Positions 16,879 to 25,646 of a stretch of 64,000 nucleotides of DNA are shown here, one piece after another. How positions within the stretch are numbered: the first letter of the stretch is position 1; every line of letters begins with the position of its first letter. The notes below the pieces were generated by a model. That model saw only the letters and a program-made list of their open reading frames with translations. It did no database searches and had not been told where the DNA came from. Made by a program: the position numbers and the translations under genes. The stretch is taken from NCBI GenBank assembly GCA_023406895.1, contig JAEXTV010000020.1:35570-99569 (forward strand), in the 5' to 3' direction. The stretch comes from Bacillota bacterium (GTDB lineage Bacteria > Bacillota > Clostridia > Christensenellales > SZUA-584).

Positions 16879-17349
16879 ATGAACGCATACGATCAAAGCC
16901 TGAATGTCATGAACGACCTTTTCGTGAAGGACTGCCAGTTCTCGCTGGCCACCGCAAACGGCAGCGTTCCGTCGGTACGCATTGTCGATACGTTTTACGA
17001 CGACGGTGCGTTTTATGTTGTTGCCCACGCCTCCACGCAAAAGGTCAAAGAGATCACCGCCAACGAAAACGCCGCGCTGTGCCACAACCTCTACCGGTTC
17101 AGCGGCAAGGCGCAAAACATCGGGCATCCGCTGCTGCCGCAAAACGCCGATATTCGCGCCAAGCTTACCAAAGCGTTTGCCAGCTGGTATTTCAAGCACA
17201 ACAACGAGCAGGACGAAAAAATGTGTTATATCCGCATTGTTCTTACGAGCGGCTTTTTCTATAAGGACGGCACAGGCTACGCCGTCGATTTCGCGCGGCA
17301 AAGTGCCGACATCTTTCCGTTTGAATTTGGCATCACGGTGATCAATTAA
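16879..17349 (+). CDS. Pyridoxamine 5'-phosphate oxidase-like flavin protein
   Basis: Protein of 156 residues with the split-barrel PNPOx-like pattern: N-terminal CQFSLATANGSVPSVRIVDT, then HASTQKVKEITANENAALC and a C-terminal FEFGITVIN. Such proteins bind FMN or F420 and oxidise or reduce small molecules; the substrate cannot be assigned. ATG 16879 follows AGAAGGAG at good spacing. It sits directly behind the repeat field and is monocistronic. Confidence 0.85.
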   Translation: MNAYDQSLNVMNDLFVKDCQFSLATANGSVPSVRIVDTFYDDGAFYVVAHASTQKVKEITANENAALCHNLYRFSGKAQNIGHPLLPQNADIRAKLTKAFASWYFKHNNEQDEKMCYIRIVLTSGFFYKDGTGYAVDFARQSADIFPFEFGITVIN

Positions 17350-17508
17350 GCCTGCTGTTCTATACGCACCCCGGCTTTTTTACATTTCATTCACAATCAT
17401 TTCCCCTTTCAGCCATACAAACATTTGCGCCAAAGGGGTTTGGCTTGTATAATTATGGCTATAATCATAGGTACTATGTCGTTTCAGTGACAGAAGATGA
17501 GGATTTTA

Positions 17509-19125
17509 ATGCGCAGAACGATTTTGATATTTTTATTAGTCATACTTGTGCTGGCTTCGGCTGGCTGCACGTCGCAGACGCTGTCGCACGACACCGCACA
17601 GCCGGGCGATGCCACGCCGAGCGCTGCTCCGATTCCGGGCGGTGTCCCCTCCGAACCCATCCCCACCACGCCGCCCGATGTGGAGACAACCGCACCCGAC
17701 GTTTCCGAAAAGCCCGAGCAAACACCCGCGCCGTCGTCCCCGACGGTGCACGCGGGCATTGTGAAAAACAGCGGCGAGATCATCGGCACGGGTGTGGCTT
17801 TCCGCAAAGAGCCAAACAAGGATTCTGAGGTCATCAACAAGCTCGATAACGGCACGTTTGTGAAGATACGAAAAACCAATGTGAACGCGCAGTGGCATCA
17901 AGTTGAGTACGATGGGCAAACAGGCTATATCAACCGCATGTACCTCCGCCTCAATTCGTCGATGGACGGGTACAAGATTGATTATGTGGGGACGATCATC
18001 AACTGCGAGAACGATGTGAACGTGCGCGAAGAACCATCCACCAACGCCAAAGTCATCGGTGTGGCCAAAAAGGGCGATTCGCTTTCCATCGTGCCGCAGG
18101 AAACCTATATTGAAGGCTGGTATACGGTGGAATATCAAGGCCAGAGCGCTTATATCAGCGCCGATTATATCGATATAGACGCGGTGGTTGACAACAACCA
18201 GCTGGCCGATCTCACCGTAAAGGGCGGTGTGCTGTACCCCACGTTCTCGCCCAACGAATACGGCTATGTGATTAAGGCAACCGCTGCCAGCGTGACAATA
18301 AAGGCGAAGGCCAACGACGGCGTGGCTGTCAGCGTGGGTGACAGCGGTGAGAGGAGCGCCGCGGTAGAGATCCCGGCCTCGGGCATGAAGACTGTGCGCA
18401 TTTCTTTGAACGGCGAGATACGCTATTCACTGTATATATCCCGCAACATTCTCACCGTGGGCACATGGAACATCAAGCGCGGCGACGGCAAGCTATTGAA
18501 TCAGGGGCGTCTGATATTCGACCAGCAGCCGGATATTTTGGGTGTGCAGGAGGCATACCAAAAGCTTAACGCAAAGGACATCGTGGACAATCTCGCGAGC
18601 ATCAAAACCAAGGAGATGAGCCACAATGTGCTCTCGCCGACGATTGACTATTCGGACGGCGGAGAGTACGGCAACGGGCTGATATCGCGCTATGATATGA
18701 CGGATATCGAAACGTTCCCGCTGGACAGCGGTGGCAGCGAGCCGCGCCTGCTGCAAAAGGCCGTGATGACGATTGACGGCAAAACCGTGTCGTTCTACAA
18801 CACGCATTTTTCGTATAACTCAAAAGCGATAAGAGACAAGCAGTTTGCCGAAGTGTTGCGGATTATGAACAAGGATAAGAACGAGTATAAGATATTGACG
18901 GGCGATTTCAACGCGAAGTTCAGCGAGTTCGCAGTGTTCAATAAGAAGTACACCGTGGTGAATACGGATGAGACGAAGTACTACGACTATTCGCGAAACG
19001 AAATTGATTACTCTGAGCTCGATAATATCATCGTGACGAAGAACATCAAGGTGGTTAATTCGCGGATTGTGGTGACGTCCTTCTCAGATCATTATCCGGT
19101 GTTTGCGTATTTGATGTTGGAGTAA
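17509..19125 (+). CDS. Lipoprotein with SH3, cadherin-like and EEP nuclease domains
   Basis: Protein of 538 residues. Signal peptide and lipobox LASAGC (about residues 15-20), a Pro/Thr-rich linker, two bacterial SH3 domains (FRKEPNKDSEVINKL and NVREEPSTNAKVIGV), a cadherin-like beta-sandwich (about residues 225-310), then a complete endonuclease/exonuclease/phosphatase domain: TWNIKRGDG, ILGVQEAY, the NTHFSYNS histidine, TGDFNAKF and the terminal SDHYPVF. ATG 17509 is preferred because GAGG lies 6 bp upstream; ATG 17497 is possible. The DNase-I-like domain is displayed outside the membrane, anchored to the wall. Target (DNA, sphingolipid or phosphate ester) unknown. Confidence 0.85.
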   Translation: MRRTILIFLLVILVLASAGCTSQTLSHDTAQPGDATPSAAPIPGGVPSEPIPTTPPDVETTAPDVSEKPEQTPAPSSPTVHAGIVKNSGEIIGTGVAFRKEPNKDSEVINKLDNGTFVKIRKTNVNAQWHQVEYDGQTGYINRMYLRLNSSMDGYKIDYVGTIINCENDVNVREEPSTNAKVIGVAKKGDSLSIVPQETYIEGWYTVEYQGQSAYISADYIDIDAVVDNNQLADLTVKGGVLYPTFSPNEYGYVIKATAASVTIKAKANDGVAVSVGDSGERSAAVEIPASGMKTVRISLNGEIRYSLYISRNILTVGTWNIKRGDGKLLNQGRLIFDQQPDILGVQEAYQKLNAKDIVDNLASIKTKEMSHNVLSPTIDYSDGGEYGNGLISRYDMTDIETFPLDSGGSEPRLLQKAVMTIDGKTVSFYNTHFSYNSKAIRDKQFAEVLRIMNKDKNEYKILTGDFNAKFSEFAVFNKKYTVVNTDETKYYDYSRNEIDYSELDNIIVTKNIKVVNSRIVVTSFSDHYPVFAYLMLE

Positions 19126-19135
19126 TTAGCCAAGA

Positions 19136-19738
19136 CTAAACGATTTGAACGCCCAACAGCTGCGCGATGCCTGCCGCCTGAAACATATTGATCTTGGCGC
19201 CGCGCAGCTCCGTGTATGTCTCCGATAGTAAAATCCCTTCAATGGTGCAGTCCGACAAGTCGATCCCCTTCAATGGCGTTTTAAAGAAATCCGCACGCGT
19301 GAAATCCACTTGGCTGAGCTTGATTGATTTTAATTTCGCCTCCGACATGAAGGCTTCTTTAAACTGACTCTCATTGATGACGCATTTTTCCCATGTTGTT
19401 TTCACGCAGTTCGCGTAATGGAAAGAGCTGCCGTCAATCCGCACCTCTTTAAAATAGGTCTGAATAAAATCGCTTCCGGCAGCTTTGCATCTTAAAATCT
19501 TCGTGCCCCGCCAGTAGCTGCTTGCAAATTTGCAGCCCGATATGTCGCAGTCTTCAAAATGCGAATTGTAAACGTTGACCCGAGAAAAATCGCAGGCCTC
19601 AAACCGGCATTTGATAAAGCGGACGGCATCGAAGTCGATCTTTGACAGGTCGGATTCGATGACCGTTTCATTTTCAAATTGCAGCTGATATATCGGCGTC
19701 TCGTCTGTTTTTGCGTTCAGTATAAAATCTGACAGCAT
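19136..19738 (-). CDS. Pentapeptide-repeat protein
   Basis: Protein of 200 residues made largely of A(D/N)LXX-type pentapeptides (CDFSRVNVYN, CDISGCKF, VDFTRADFF, IDLSDCTIEG), which fold as a right-handed quadrilateral beta-helix. Some family members protect gyrase or bind other proteins; most have no known role. ATG 19738 follows GAGGGG. It converges on the EEP lipoprotein, with 10 bp between their stops. Confidence 0.85.
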   Translation of the reverse strand: MLSDFILNAKTDETPIYQLQFENETVIESDLSKIDFDAVRFIKCRFEACDFSRVNVYNSHFEDCDISGCKFASSYWRGTKILRCKAAGSDFIQTYFKEVRIDGSSFHYANCVKTTWEKCVINESQFKEAFMSEAKLKSIKLSQVDFTRADFFKTPLKGIDLSDCTIEGILLSETYTELRGAKINMFQAAGIAQLLGVQIV

Positions 19739-19756
19739 TAAACCCCTCAGTTCATA

Positions 19757-20239
19757 TTATGTGTTGGCTGCGGCGGCTTGTGCCGTCACGCAATCGATAG
19801 CGAGCACCACAGCCAGCGCAAGAATTTCATCTTCACCCGATGCCACATCGAGCACATAGCAGTCACCCCAAGTGAACCACTCCTTATGGATAGATACCAC
19901 GGGACGGCCCTGCTGTGTAATCTGAAAGTCATGCGCCGTGAAATTGCCTTCGATCTCCCAGCCCAATCCGGCTATGCTGTATTTCGGGCGAAGAAAGGTG
20001 ATTTCTTTGACGATTTCCGCGATCTGCTGCCCGTTAATGAACACATAAAACCGGGGTTTAAAGCTCCATACCTTTTGCTGAATAAAAGCGGCTTCACCGC
20101 CCGCCATATCCATCACATGCAGCTTTTTGCCCCAAGAGAACAATTCGCCTTCAACGAAATATCTGTCTTGACCGATCTCGTCTGTAACGGTGAATTTATC
20201 TGCCCAGGAAAAAACCTTTTGTTTGATGCAGAGCCTCAT
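19757..20239 (-). CDS. LURP-one-related (YxjI-like) protein
   Basis: Protein of 160 residues matching the LURP-one/Tubby-C-like fold: MRLCIKQKVFSWADKFTVTD, YFVEGELFSWGKKLHVMD, FKPRFYVFINGQQIAEIVKE. This is the typical bacterial YxjI pattern of beta-barrel strands around a central helix (DILALAVVLAID). ATG 20239 is chosen for the AAGGAA site upstream; an upstream reading frame lacks one. Function unknown in bacteria. It lies 18 bp upstream of the pentapeptide gene and is probably co-transcribed with it. Confidence 0.85.
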   Translation of the reverse strand: MRLCIKQKVFSWADKFTVTDEIGQDRYFVEGELFSWGKKLHVMDMAGGEAAFIQQKVWSFKPRFYVFINGQQIAEIVKEITFLRPKYSIAGLGWEIEGNFTAHDFQITQQGRPVVSIHKEWFTWGDCYVLDVASGEDEILALAVVLAIDCVTAQAAAANT

Positions 20240-20434
20240 GCTTAAGTTTCCTTTTTTATTTAGATGATACCACACATGGACGCTGATGGACAACGCCAGA
20301 AATGGGTTTTATGGGGAGCGGCGCGTTTACGTAAAGCCAAGGCTTTGCGGGGAAAAGGCGAAGAAAGGAAGCGGACGGAGTTTTTGAGCAAACAAAAACG
20401 GCCCTTTCTGCATTCCCATGAGATATGATAATAA

Positions 20435-21031
20435 TCACTCCAAGCGATTTGTATTCTCAATGAGCTTCTTTACAAAACTCACAAATTCATTTTGATTAAA
20501 CATATGGGAAGCAACATTGACGCCGATATCGTTTGATGTAAACTCCGCCAAATAAATATCGTATCCCAAATCAGCCTCACTTTTGCTGTCATCGTAGTGA
20601 ACAAAAACAGCCGGCACATTCATGATTGTTGTTTTGGTGTATGTTTCGTTTTGAAAATTAAAATCGATGGGATAATAGGTTTGATCAGACCAAAGCTTCT
20701 TTGAAAACACAGACAAGGATGTATAATTATTTTCATCACCAAAGCTGGCAAAAAGACATAGTATCTCATCGTTGCCGTCATAGCTTGCATAATAAACGGC
20801 TTCTTCATTTTTGTCGCTTTCCGGCAGACTGTTCTGCAAATCCATACCGGTTAAGCTTTTAAAATCTTCAGCAGTTATTTCTTCATCATGCGCACCTTCA
20901 ATATACGGCGGCGTATAGCTATCCAATACAGAAATCTCATTCATGACAACTTGATCTGCACAGGACGCAAGGATAAATATAAGACTGAAAAATATTATAA
21001 AATATACAAATCGCGGCTTGATTCTAAACAT
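20435..21031 (-). CDS. Hypothetical lipoprotein
   Basis: Protein of 198 residues with a hydrophobic signal and lipobox ILASC (about residues 20-24). The mature part is acidic and soluble with no recognised domain (DSYTPPYIEGAHDEEITAED, then VFVHYDDSKSEADLGYD). ATG 21031 follows AAGGAT. AT-rich. Probably a surface lipoprotein. Confidence 0.7.
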   Translation of the reverse strand: MFRIKPRFVYFIIFFSLIFILASCADQVVMNEISVLDSYTPPYIEGAHDEEITAEDFKSLTGMDLQNSLPESDKNEEAVYYASYDGNDEILCLFASFGDENNYTSLSVFSKKLWSDQTYYPIDFNFQNETYTKTTIMNVPAVFVHYDDSKSEADLGYDIYLAEFTSNDIGVNVASHMFNQNEFVSFVKKLIENTNRLE

Positions 21032-21281
21032 AGCTCTATCCTTTCTGAGCCAGTGATATTAAATCCAACGATATTAATATATTCTACATCCTCTCTTTAT
21101 ATCCTTTTTTAGGTTTTTTTGGTTGGCTTACGCTTTTATTCCTCCCTTCGAATCCCTTCAATTCACAAACAAAAAAACAAACCCAATCTTTCGAATTTGT
21201 TTTCGATAGAAATATGCACCTCCTTTTGTTTAGAGAAGTGCACCGCAATGCCTTATCGTGTTATTTCTACGTTCTAATGTG

Positions 21282-21821
21282 CTATAAGCCAAGCAATTGT
21301 GCTTTTTTCTTATCAAATTCATCCTGAGTGATTGCGCCGGCATCAAGCAATGCCTTAAACTTCATGATTTCATCCGCGGTTGAATCGTTTGAAGTCAATC
21401 CGTTATTGTCTTCGCTGTTTTTATAGTCTTCCAATGCTTTGCGGATACTCGCACCAAGTGAGCTTGCAAAATCGTTAGCGTCCGAATAGCTAAACATCCC
21501 TCCGCATAGCAAAATGCGATTTGAATCTTTAATGGCATTCAAATTCTGCGATGCAAATAAATCAACACCCACCGCCCGGTTCTTTGAATTAATGCCTGTA
21601 AGAAAAACAACTTGTGCAAACTGAGAATTTAAGTTTGCCTTCACAATATCAATGCCGCTATAGTCCTTAAAGTACCAAGTCATAGCTATCTGATTATTAG
21701 AATATCCTGTGACTCTATTGGTGTATATTTCAACTTTATCATAGTAAATTGCGTTAGCAATGGTGGTCCTTTTTCGCAAATTCGTAGGAATCAGAATCGT
21801 TTGTATTAAATTAATAGTCAT
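21282..21821 (-). CDS. SHOCT-domain protein
   Basis: Protein of 179 residues ending in a classic SHOCT motif, EIMKFKALLDAGAITQDEFD followed by KKKAQLLGL. The first 130 residues form a soluble alpha/beta domain of the type often found before SHOCT (PH-like; VEIYTNRVTGYSNNQ). ATG 21821 is chosen over an upstream ATG as nearer the weak GGATGGG site. Function unknown; SHOCT is usually an oligomerisation element. AT-rich like its neighbour. Confidence 0.8.
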   Translation of the reverse strand: MTINLIQTILIPTNLRKRTTIANAIYYDKVEIYTNRVTGYSNNQIAMTWYFKDYSGIDIVKANLNSQFAQVVFLTGINSKNRAVGVDLFASQNLNAIKDSNRILLCGGMFSYSDANDFASSLGASIRKALEDYKNSEDNNGLTSNDSTADEIMKFKALLDAGAITQDEFDKKKAQLLGL

Positions 21822-22121
21822 AATATGCCCATCCCTTTTTTTGTATACTATCACAGAGTAACCAAGCGAGTCAATGTAATGTCAATTTGGCTAAAATATA
21901 TAACAATAACCCAATCATTCAACGATAGCCCTAAGTTTAACGACAGCTTGAGTATCGCACGAGTCCTCCGATTCAGAGCAGTTTCCAAAAGCATAAAACC
22001 GTTGCGGGTTGATGCCATAGCGGTTTCCGTCTCTGTACTAATGATGAAATAGTGCGCATATCACGTGCTTTTTATGCAAAAAAAGAACGCTGACTTGTCT
22101 ATCAAAATCAGCATCCTTATT
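21822..22121. other. Intergenic region with tRNA terminator
   Basis: About 300 bp. The right end holds the tRNA operon terminator; the rest shows no gene or RNA I can support. Confidence 0.5.
22078..22115 (-). terminator. Terminator of the tRNA-Met pair
   Basis: On the minus strand, GCTGATTTTGATAGACAAGTCAGC forms a hairpin (GCTGA/TCAGC) followed by TTCTTTTTTTGC. It lies just downstream of the elongator tRNA-Met gene. Confidence 0.75.
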
Positions 22122-22198
22122 TGGTAGCGGCGACGGGATTCGAACCTGTGACACCCCGGGTATGAACCGAGTGCTCTGGCCAACTGAGCTACGCCGCC
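22122..22198 (-). tRNA. tRNA-Met (CAT), elongator
   Basis: 77-nt gene including an encoded CCA. Acceptor stem GGCGGCG with CGCCGCT (one G-U pair), D-arm GTAGCTCAGTTGGCCAGAGC, anticodon loop TTCATAC giving CAT, and T-arm GGTTCGAATCC. The normal first base pair, with no initiator-type 1-72 mismatch, marks it as an elongator. Confidence 0.93.
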
Positions 22199-22203
22199 AT
22201 ATG

Positions 22204-22237
22204 CATAACCCGACTGAAATCATCCAATCGGGTTATG
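22204..22237. other. Hairpin between two tRNA genes
   Basis: Perfect 10-bp inverted repeat CATAACCCGA (22204-22213) with TCGGGTTATG (22228-22237) between the initiator and elongator tRNA genes. Its arm repeats the anticodon/3' stem sequence CATAACCCG of the initiator tRNA. It may be a processing signal; no T-run follows, so it is not a classic terminator. Confidence 0.5.
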
Positions 22238-22244
22238 TTCAAAG

Positions 22245-22321
<77 letters not shown>

Positions 22322-22411
22322 TCAATGAGCGCAAGAAGTATTCTATATCATAACGCGCTTATAGTCAACCGTTTTTTATTGCGATTTTTTATAACATTTC
22401 TTGACGCGGTT

Positions 22412-22876
22412 TTAAAAGGACATTTTAGCCAAATGGTCAATCCCTTCAAACTCCCTCACAACGATGGATTTAATGCCGCGTTTGACCTCGGGGCTTAAAT
22501 GCGTGATGCACATCTGCCGGGAGCCGCCTATGCTTTTGCAGTCGTCCTCAATCAGCACATCCGGCTTCACCGCCTCCGCAATATCCTTGTAGGCTTCTCC
22601 TCTGCCGCGGTAATACAGCCTTTCCCCGGGCAGCTCAAACCGCTCAAGCACATCCGCAATCAGCTTCACGCTTCGGCCCTTGCGTGACGTGCAGTAGCAT
22701 ATGCGCGCACCCTGCCCGTGCCAGCGGCGAATGATCGCCGCGCAGTCGCCGATCGGCACGTAGTTGCGAAAGCTGAACAGATACCGTTTTCGCCGTGGCA
22801 TAAGTATCGTTCCTTCGGTGAATATCATTATCGATGTTCCGCTGCTGCGAGACTGCGAAAGCTCAAGATATGCCAT
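22412..22876 (-). CDS. HAD-like protein lacking the nucleophile aspartate
   Basis: Protein of 154 residues. It resembles nucleotidase-type HAD proteins: a first beta strand IMIFTEGTIL (about residues 16-25, where DxDGT would be expected), CYCTSRKGRSVKLIADVLER around motif II, then the acidic motif VLIEDDCKS. The first-motif Asp is absent (FTEG), so normal phosphotransfer is doubtful. ATG 22876 follows GGAGG. It lies 16 bp behind the C39-like peptidase, the last gene of a three-gene operon. Confidence 0.65.
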   Translation of the reverse strand: MAYLELSQSRSSGTSIMIFTEGTILMPRRKRYLFSFRNYVPIGDCAAIIRRWHGQGARICYCTSRKGRSVKLIADVLERFELPGERLYYRGRGEAYKDIAEAVKPDVLIEDDCKSIGGSRQMCITHLSPEVKRGIKSIVVREFEGIDHLAKMSF

Positions 22877-22892
22877 GTCACGCCTCCAGCCG

Positions 22893-23507
22893 TCAATCGG
22901 GATAAAAATACACAATGCCCGTTTCATACGGGTGCTGCTGGTGCCACACCTGCTCAAACGGCAGCTCAAACTCCTTGCCGTACGTCGCCACAAAAACCGA
23001 TTTTGTTTGGCTGTCGCAGCCCGTTACCGCCATCCAGTGCCAGTGAAAATCGCTGAGCTCTTTATTCGGGTTTTTTAGGATCATCAGTGCAGGCATATAG
23101 TTTTCCTCCACCGCTTTTTGAATGAACCCAAACGCGTTGATCATGTTCAGGCTGCGGTAAACAATGAGCGGCACGATGGTAACGCCCCGCTCTTTCGCAT
23201 ATGCCGCCGTGCCATTTGCAAACTTCTGCGTGCTGTTGAGCCCCATCGGCCCGGGTTTCACATACGGCCTCACCGTGTTCATATGCGTAATGAATTCACT
23301 CTTTTGGGCGGGCAGCGCGTAAGGATATAGCGGCGCGCACGTCTCCGGAAACACTTTCGCCATGTACATCGTGATCTGTGCGGCTGTTGTCGGCCCGCAG
23401 CCCGATACGCTGTGCCATTTATTCTCAAACCAGTGCTGGTCCGCGCCGAAATAAACCTGATTCCCGTCAGCTATCTGAACCGCTTGGTAATCGATTGTCT
23501 GCTTCAT
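22893..23507 (-). CDS. C39-like cysteine peptidase family protein
   Basis: Protein of 204 residues with a papain-like pattern: VSGCGPTTAAQIT holds the putative nucleophile Cys, and DFHWHWMAVTG the His. No signal peptide is seen, so it is presumably cytoplasmic. ATG 23507 is chosen because GAGG lies 8 bp upstream; the gene then overlaps the end of the EamA gene by 41 bp, which supports coupled translation. Substrate unknown. Family membership rests on motif layout only. Confidence 0.7.
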   Translation of the reverse strand: MKQTIDYQAVQIADGNQVYFGADQHWFENKWHSVSGCGPTTAAQITMYMAKVFPETCAPLYPYALPAQKSEFITHMNTVRPYVKPGPMGLNSTQKFANGTAAYAKERGVTIVPLIVYRSLNMINAFGFIQKAVEENYMPALMILKNPNKELSDFHWHWMAVTGCDSQTKSVFVATYGKEFELPFEQVWHQQHPYETGIVYFYPD

Positions 23508-24465
23508 TGTTTTCCTCATTGATGTCTGTCTTTATCGTTATCGTCTGTTTTGCGTCCTGTCTGTTCACGATGAAAATCCCCGCGGCGACCAACACCACAG
23601 CGGCAATCATCTCTGGCCCGATATGCTCGCCCGGCACAAGCAGCACCGAAAGCACCGTGCCGATCAACGGATTGGCAAACTTATACTGCTCCAGCAGCGT
23701 CGCGTTATGGTACTTTAGCAGCACGAACCACAGCGTAAACGCCACAGCCGATATCCCGGCGAGATAGATCAGCAGTGCGATCGCGTCCGCGCCCATCTGC
23801 ACGCCGCCCGGGCTGCCCACCCAGCCTGTGATGCCCAGCATCACGCCGCCGAAAAGAAACTGCCAGCCGCTTAAGCGCACCACGTCAATCTTCCCGCCGT
23901 GCTTTCTCATCAGCACCATCGTCAGCGCAATCAGCACGCTGTGCAGCACAATAAACCCTTCGCCGAGCAATGAGAACGAAAACACCGTGCCCGACAGCGC
24001 TGAGACGTTCACCATCACAACGCCCGCAAAACCGAGCAGCAGCCCCAGCACCTTTTTCCAGCCGAGGCGGTCGTTCTTGGTCATAAAATGCGACATGATC
24101 GCCACGATAAACGCCGAGAGCGACGTTAATACGGCGGTTTTTACGGCCGTGGTATGCCCGAGGCCGATATAATAAAACACATACGAGCCAAACGTCTGCA
24201 GCAGCGCGATGAGCAGTATAAACGGCAGTTCTTTGGCACGCGGCTTCAGCTTCGTACGCAGCTTGAGCTTCGCGAAAGCGAGTATCCCGATGCCCGCTAT
24301 GCTAAAGCGCAAACCCGCCAGCCATAGCTTCTGAAATTCGTTGGTGTCACCGGTCAGCTGATAAGTGAGCTTGAGCCCCGGGAAGGCGCTGCCCCATAAC
24401 AGGCAGCAGAACATCGCGGTTAACAGCATCACACTCTTTTTTTCGAACAGGCTGTGAGAATTCAT
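23467..24465 (-). CDS. EamA/DMT-family transporter
   Basis: Protein of 332 residues with ten hydrophobic helices and two EamA repeats: LLWGSAFPGLKL in the first and GEGFIVLHSVLIALTMVLMRK opening the second. Drug/metabolite transporters of this type export small metabolites; the substrate is unknown. Two adjacent ATGs follow AAGGAG; the second (24465, 7-bp spacing) is preferred. The 3' end overlaps the peptidase gene by 41 bp. Divergent from the thioesterase gene. Confidence 0.88.
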   Translation of the reverse strand: MNSHSLFEKKSVMLLTAMFCCLLWGSAFPGLKLTYQLTGDTNEFQKLWLAGLRFSIAGIGILAFAKLKLRTKLKPRAKELPFILLIALLQTFGSYVFYYIGLGHTTAVKTAVLTSLSAFIVAIMSHFMTKNDRLGWKKVLGLLLGFAGVVMVNVSALSGTVFSFSLLGEGFIVLHSVLIALTMVLMRKHGGKIDVVRLSGWQFLFGGVMLGITGWVGSPGGVQMGADAIALLIYLAGISAVAFTLWFVLLKYHNATLLEQYKFANPLIGTVLSVLLVPGEHIGPEMIAAVVLVAAGIFIVNRQDAKQTITIKTDINEENNEADNRLPSGSDS

Positions 24466-24597
24466 CATAGGTCTCCTTTTGTTGCATCCCCTATCATACC
24501 ACAACACAAAGCGGCAGGAAAAGCGCACATGATCACAAATGGAGAAAATTGTGGTATACTTCGAGACAGGTATTATTCATTTTTCGGAGGAAACTGT

Positions 24598-25089
24598 ATG
24601 AAAAAAGTGATGAACAAGCAGCCCAACGCCGCCGAATGCTTCGTCTGCGGGCTCAAGAACGACAAAGGCCTGCAGGCCTTCTTTTATGAAACAGATTCGG
24701 GAGAGGTCGCGGCGGTTTTTACGCCTCATCGGCTGCACCAGAGCTATCCGGGCCGCATTCACGGCGGCATCGCGGCGTGCATTCTCGATGAAACGATCGG
24801 CCGCGCGATACAGATCGGCCAGCCCGAGGTTTGGGGCGTCACCGTGGAATTAAACCTCACATACAAAAAGCCGCTGCCGTACGAATGCGAGCTCAAGGCC
24901 TTCGGGCGCATCACGCATGAAAACCGGCTTGTGTTTGAAGGTGAAGGTGAAATTTACACGCCGGACGGCGAGGTGGCGGTCACGGCCAAGGCCAAATATG
25001 TGAAGATGCGCATCGGCCAGATATCGGAAGATTTCAGCGAACTCGATTGGAAGGTGCATCTGCATATTGACGACCCTGTTGAGGTTTAA
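24598..25089 (+). CDS. PaaI-type hotdog thioesterase
   Basis: Protein of 163 residues with the hotdog signature: a cysteine-rich start (AECFVCGLKNDKGL), the catalytic-loop segment YPGRIHGGIAACILDETIGR and the strand VTVELNLTYKKPLPYE. Such enzymes hydrolyse acyl-CoA thioesters. ATG 24598 follows CGGAGG. An extended upstream frame exists but has no ribosome site. Ends at a clear terminator. Confidence 0.88.
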   Translation: MKKVMNKQPNAAECFVCGLKNDKGLQAFFYETDSGEVAAVFTPHRLHQSYPGRIHGGIAACILDETIGRAIQIGQPEVWGVTVELNLTYKKPLPYECELKAFGRITHENRLVFEGEGEIYTPDGEVAVTAKAKYVKMRIGQISEDFSELDWKVHLHIDDPVEV

Positions 25090-25124
25090 GCCCATAGAAT
25101 ATTCAGGGCGTATTTTTGACAATT

Positions 25125-25152
25125 GCGCTTGAGTCAATTCAGGCGCTTTTTT
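25125..25152 (+). terminator. Terminator of the thioesterase gene
   Basis: GCGCTTGAG/TTCAGGCGC hairpin with a four-base loop (25125-25146) followed by TTTTTT. Confidence 0.85.
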
Positions 25153-25593
25153 ATGGCTTATCAGATAGGAGACGCTCATGGTGTCAAAAACCCTATTCCC
25201 CCGTCCCTCTCTGACGACTACCCTATATGGGTGGATCGGGGGTTGTCCCTGACAGGTGACATGGGGAGAGAAAATGGCTTGAAATCAGACAGTTGGGTTC
25301 TATTAAGGAGAAGTGTCGCCAGCAGGCGAATGATGAGGTGTTCGTTTTGACAGCTTTTCTATTTGACACCTCATCCGGTGCTTCGCACCACCCCTCAAAG
25401 GGGAAGGCTCATGAGAGCCCGCAGCTTAGTGAATAAGGCTTCTCCTCGAGGAGAAACTGTCGCCGACAGGCGACTGATGAGGTGTTCGTTCTCACAGCTT
25501 TCTGTTTGACACCTCCTCCGGTGCTTCGCACCAACTTCCCCATAAGGAGAATGCTTTTTCGTTTAAGTCACATTATCAAGGGTTTCTTATAAT

Positions 25594-25630
25594 AAAAAGT
25601 CCGGCCGGAAAATTTTCCAACCGGGCTTTG
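25594..25630 (-). terminator. Terminator of the NlpC/P60 gene
   Basis: On the minus strand, AAAGCCCGGTTGGAAAA pairs with TTTTCCGGCCGGACTTT, with an internal GGAAAATTTTCC palindrome, then TTTATT. It lies directly after the minus-strand gene stop. Confidence 0.85.
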
Positions 25631-25646
25631 ATTGTTTATGCTAAGC

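Larger units (their letters stand above)
25090..25646. repeat. Terminator plus family D repeats
   Basis: The stretch starts with the thioesterase terminator and ends with that of the NlpC/P60 gene. Between them (25193-25560) are pieces of a dispersed repeat: CTGACAGGTGACATGGGGAG at 25248 and CATCCGGTGCTTCGCACCAC (25370-25395), with a second half at 25500-25550. The same elements recur at 37735-37805 and 46440-46640. No gene is apparent. Confidence 0.7.
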
